Shown here: piece after piece, positions 22,272-23,360 of the stretch | Position numbering within the stretch: position 1 is the stretch's first letter | How the letters are laid out: each line of letters opens with the position of its first letter | Source: RBG-16-64-43 sp035288225 | GTDB lineage: Bacteria; Chloroflexota; Anaerolineae; Anaerolineales; RBG-16-64-43 | Length of the DNA stretch: 23,360 bases | Direction of reading: 5' to 3' | Assembly (NCBI GenBank): GCA_035288225.1 | Contig: DATEAT010000045.1 | Coordinates: forward strand, 1 to 23,360 | Notes under the pieces: model-generated | Database searches by the model: none | The model's input: the letters and a program-made list of their open reading frames with translations, nothing else | What the model was told of the DNA's origin: nothing | Made by a program: the position numbers and the translations under genes

Positions 22272-22384
22272 ATTGGACGACCAATCGGTTAGGGACCGCT
22301 GGCGTGGTTGCGGCAGTAGCGAAACTCAGTCGACACCAGAAGGCGGTTAGGTACTCCGAGGCGCCCGGGAGAATCCGTGAGTAG

Positions 22385-23284
22385 TCAGAGAGGCAAGGGG
22401 AGTTGCTCGATTCCAGGATCCGGGAGGCACTCTAGTGGCTCGAAGAACCATTTCCCGCCCGCTAGGTAGCAGCGACTCATGCAGAAGGAATTGAACCACC
22501 TACTGTTGCGCATGCGGGCGTAGCCCCTGACATACCGGTTGACAAGTGAGCGCACCGGTTGGGCGAGAGTTTTGTGGATGCGCCGCCCCGTATGGTATCC
22601 CAGGGCGGTTCGAAATGAGCCGACCAAGAGATCGGTCAATTGCAGGAGCTGGCAATCGTCATATGCCTGGGAGTCGGTTCGTTGATGATTGCTGCTTCTG
22701 TCATCGATCAAGTCCGGCCGAGGTGAAATTGAACAGTATTCTCTGAGTGCCCCTATGCGCTCAATGATACGACGCCTGCTGACGTGACGAAGGAGATGTT
22801 GATGGCCGTCGAAGTGCATGGCGGCGATGTGAATTGTGGCGTCAAAGTGACCAAGAAGGTGAATGCCGCCCTTGAAGCCCATGCGGAAGGTTATCTCGAC
22901 CTTTGAGCCGTAGTCCGGAACCAGCGCCATCGCCTGAAGGTTGTCCCGCTCGCAGAAGAGGATGAACTTGGCGCCTATTACGTCGCCGAAGAATGAGTAG
23001 CTGCGCCGACCGTCGTATGCCTCTCCGGCGAAGACGGGGTAGGCCCACCCCTTATTGTCGGACATCAGGGAGGCAACGGCAGTTTGAAGCCAAGCATCAG
23101 CGCAGTCGTATGCTTCGTTCCGGACTCTTATGTGCTTGATGCCGAGGACACCGTCGAAATGGGTATGGGCACGTGCGGCGTGGAGGTAGCCCAACAGCTT
23201 GGACTTTCCCTGCGTTGGGACGAGGAGGATCCCATGCCAATAGCCCCCAACTTGGGATTCGTCGTGGTAGAGCTCGTAGTCCAA
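22385..23284 (-). CDS. DUF3800-like protein
   Basis: The 299-residue product starts MDYELYHDESQVGGYWHG: the HDES acidic pair (Asp8, Glu9) and Gly/Tyr-rich strand match the beginning of DUF3800 proteins. A second signature, DDCQLLQLTDLLVGSF (209-224, Asp218), matches their C-terminal QLxDLxxG helix. DUF3800 proteins are thought to have an RNase H-like fold with a metal site made of these acids; their function is largely unproven, and many occur in accessory or mobile regions. The start codon is TTG, with GAGGGGG about 5 bases upstream and an in-frame stop eight codons before. GC content is visibly lower than in the core genes, suggesting acquisition. Confidence 0.78.
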   Translation of the reverse strand: MDYELYHDESQVGGYWHGILLVPTQGKSKLLGYLHAARAHTHFDGVLGIKHIRVRNEAYDCADAWLQTAVASLMSDNKGWAYPVFAGEAYDGRRSYSFFGDVIGAKFILFCERDNLQAMALVPDYGSKVEITFRMGFKGGIHLLGHFDATIHIAAMHFDGHQHLLRHVSRRRIIERIGALREYCSISPRPDLIDDRSSNHQRTDSQAYDDCQLLQLTDLLVGSFRTALGYHTGRRIHKTLAQPVRSLVNRYVRGYARMRNSRWFNSFCMSRCYLAGGKWFFEPLECLPDPGIEQLPLPL

Positions 23285-23360
23285 GAAACCCCCTCGAGGT
23301 GCCTAACGGCCTCGAACTGTCCCGTGCGGCATGACGGCGACGGTTTCTATTCTATGGGCA
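23285..23360. other. Right-edge sequence without assigned feature
   Basis: These 76 bases hold the ribosome site of the DUF3800-like gene (GGGGG at 23290-23294 on the plus strand as its complement) and nothing else I can support. Confidence 0.4.

Overview
The window looks like a chromosomal segment of a high-GC member of the Chloroflexota, most likely class Anaerolineae. The partial 16S rRNA has the Chloroflexota-type variant of the 338 region. Several exported proteins carry the Thr/Pro-rich linkers (TPTPTP type) common in that lineage. Housekeeping genes are strongly GC-biased at third positions. The placement rests on pattern recognition; no search was run.

Layout. (1) 1-900: the 5' third of a 16S rRNA gene on the minus strand, with its hairpin-rich leader and a strong sigma70-type promoter. 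(2) 900-4,400, minus strand: dnaX, a YbaB/EbfC nucleoid protein gene and recR, a classic replication/repair cluster, followed by a lipoprotein gene with an SH3-like domain. (3) 4,460-6,250: divergent tatA, a LysM plus lamin-tail-like membrane-anchored protein (minus) and a YacP/NYN-type ribonuclease (plus). (4) 6,346-6,720: a minus-strand tRNA operon, Pro(TGG)-Gly(TCC)-Met(CAT), with its own promoter. (5) 6,759-8,629: a lower-GC exported protein with a PCWWGITPG motif, then a SAM methyltransferase. (6) 8,630-15,608, minus strand: a cysteine-rich exported lytic-transglycosylase-like protein, and upstream of it an operon-like run of UDP-glucose dehydrogenase, a catalytic M16 peptidase, an M16 partner lacking zinc ligands, acpS and an HD hydrolase. 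(7) 15,796-19,154, plus strand: an Rrf2-family regulator with three cluster-type cysteines behind a CRP/FNR-like operator, a small conserved-looking protein, a nitroreductase and urocanate hydratase. (8) 19,155-19,854: a 700-base stretch without genes, packed with nested palindromic repeats, including a 65-base direct repeat. (9) 19,855-22,189: an MFS transporter, and convergent to it a DUF4013-like membrane protein followed by a 54-residue two-helix membrane protein. (10) 22,385-23,284: a DUF3800-like protein with a TTG start and lower GC, probably accessory.

Most of the window is core-type chromosome. The parts worth a second look are the repeat mosaic at 19.2-19.7 kb, the catalytic/non-catalytic M16 pair beside acpS, the Rrf2 gene with its class II-like CRP/FNR site, the disulfide-rich transglycosylase-like protein, the PCWWGITPG protein, the small membrane protein and the DUF3800-like gene at the right end. 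I did not see a CRISPR array, integrase, transposase or a clearly new multi-gene defence system.
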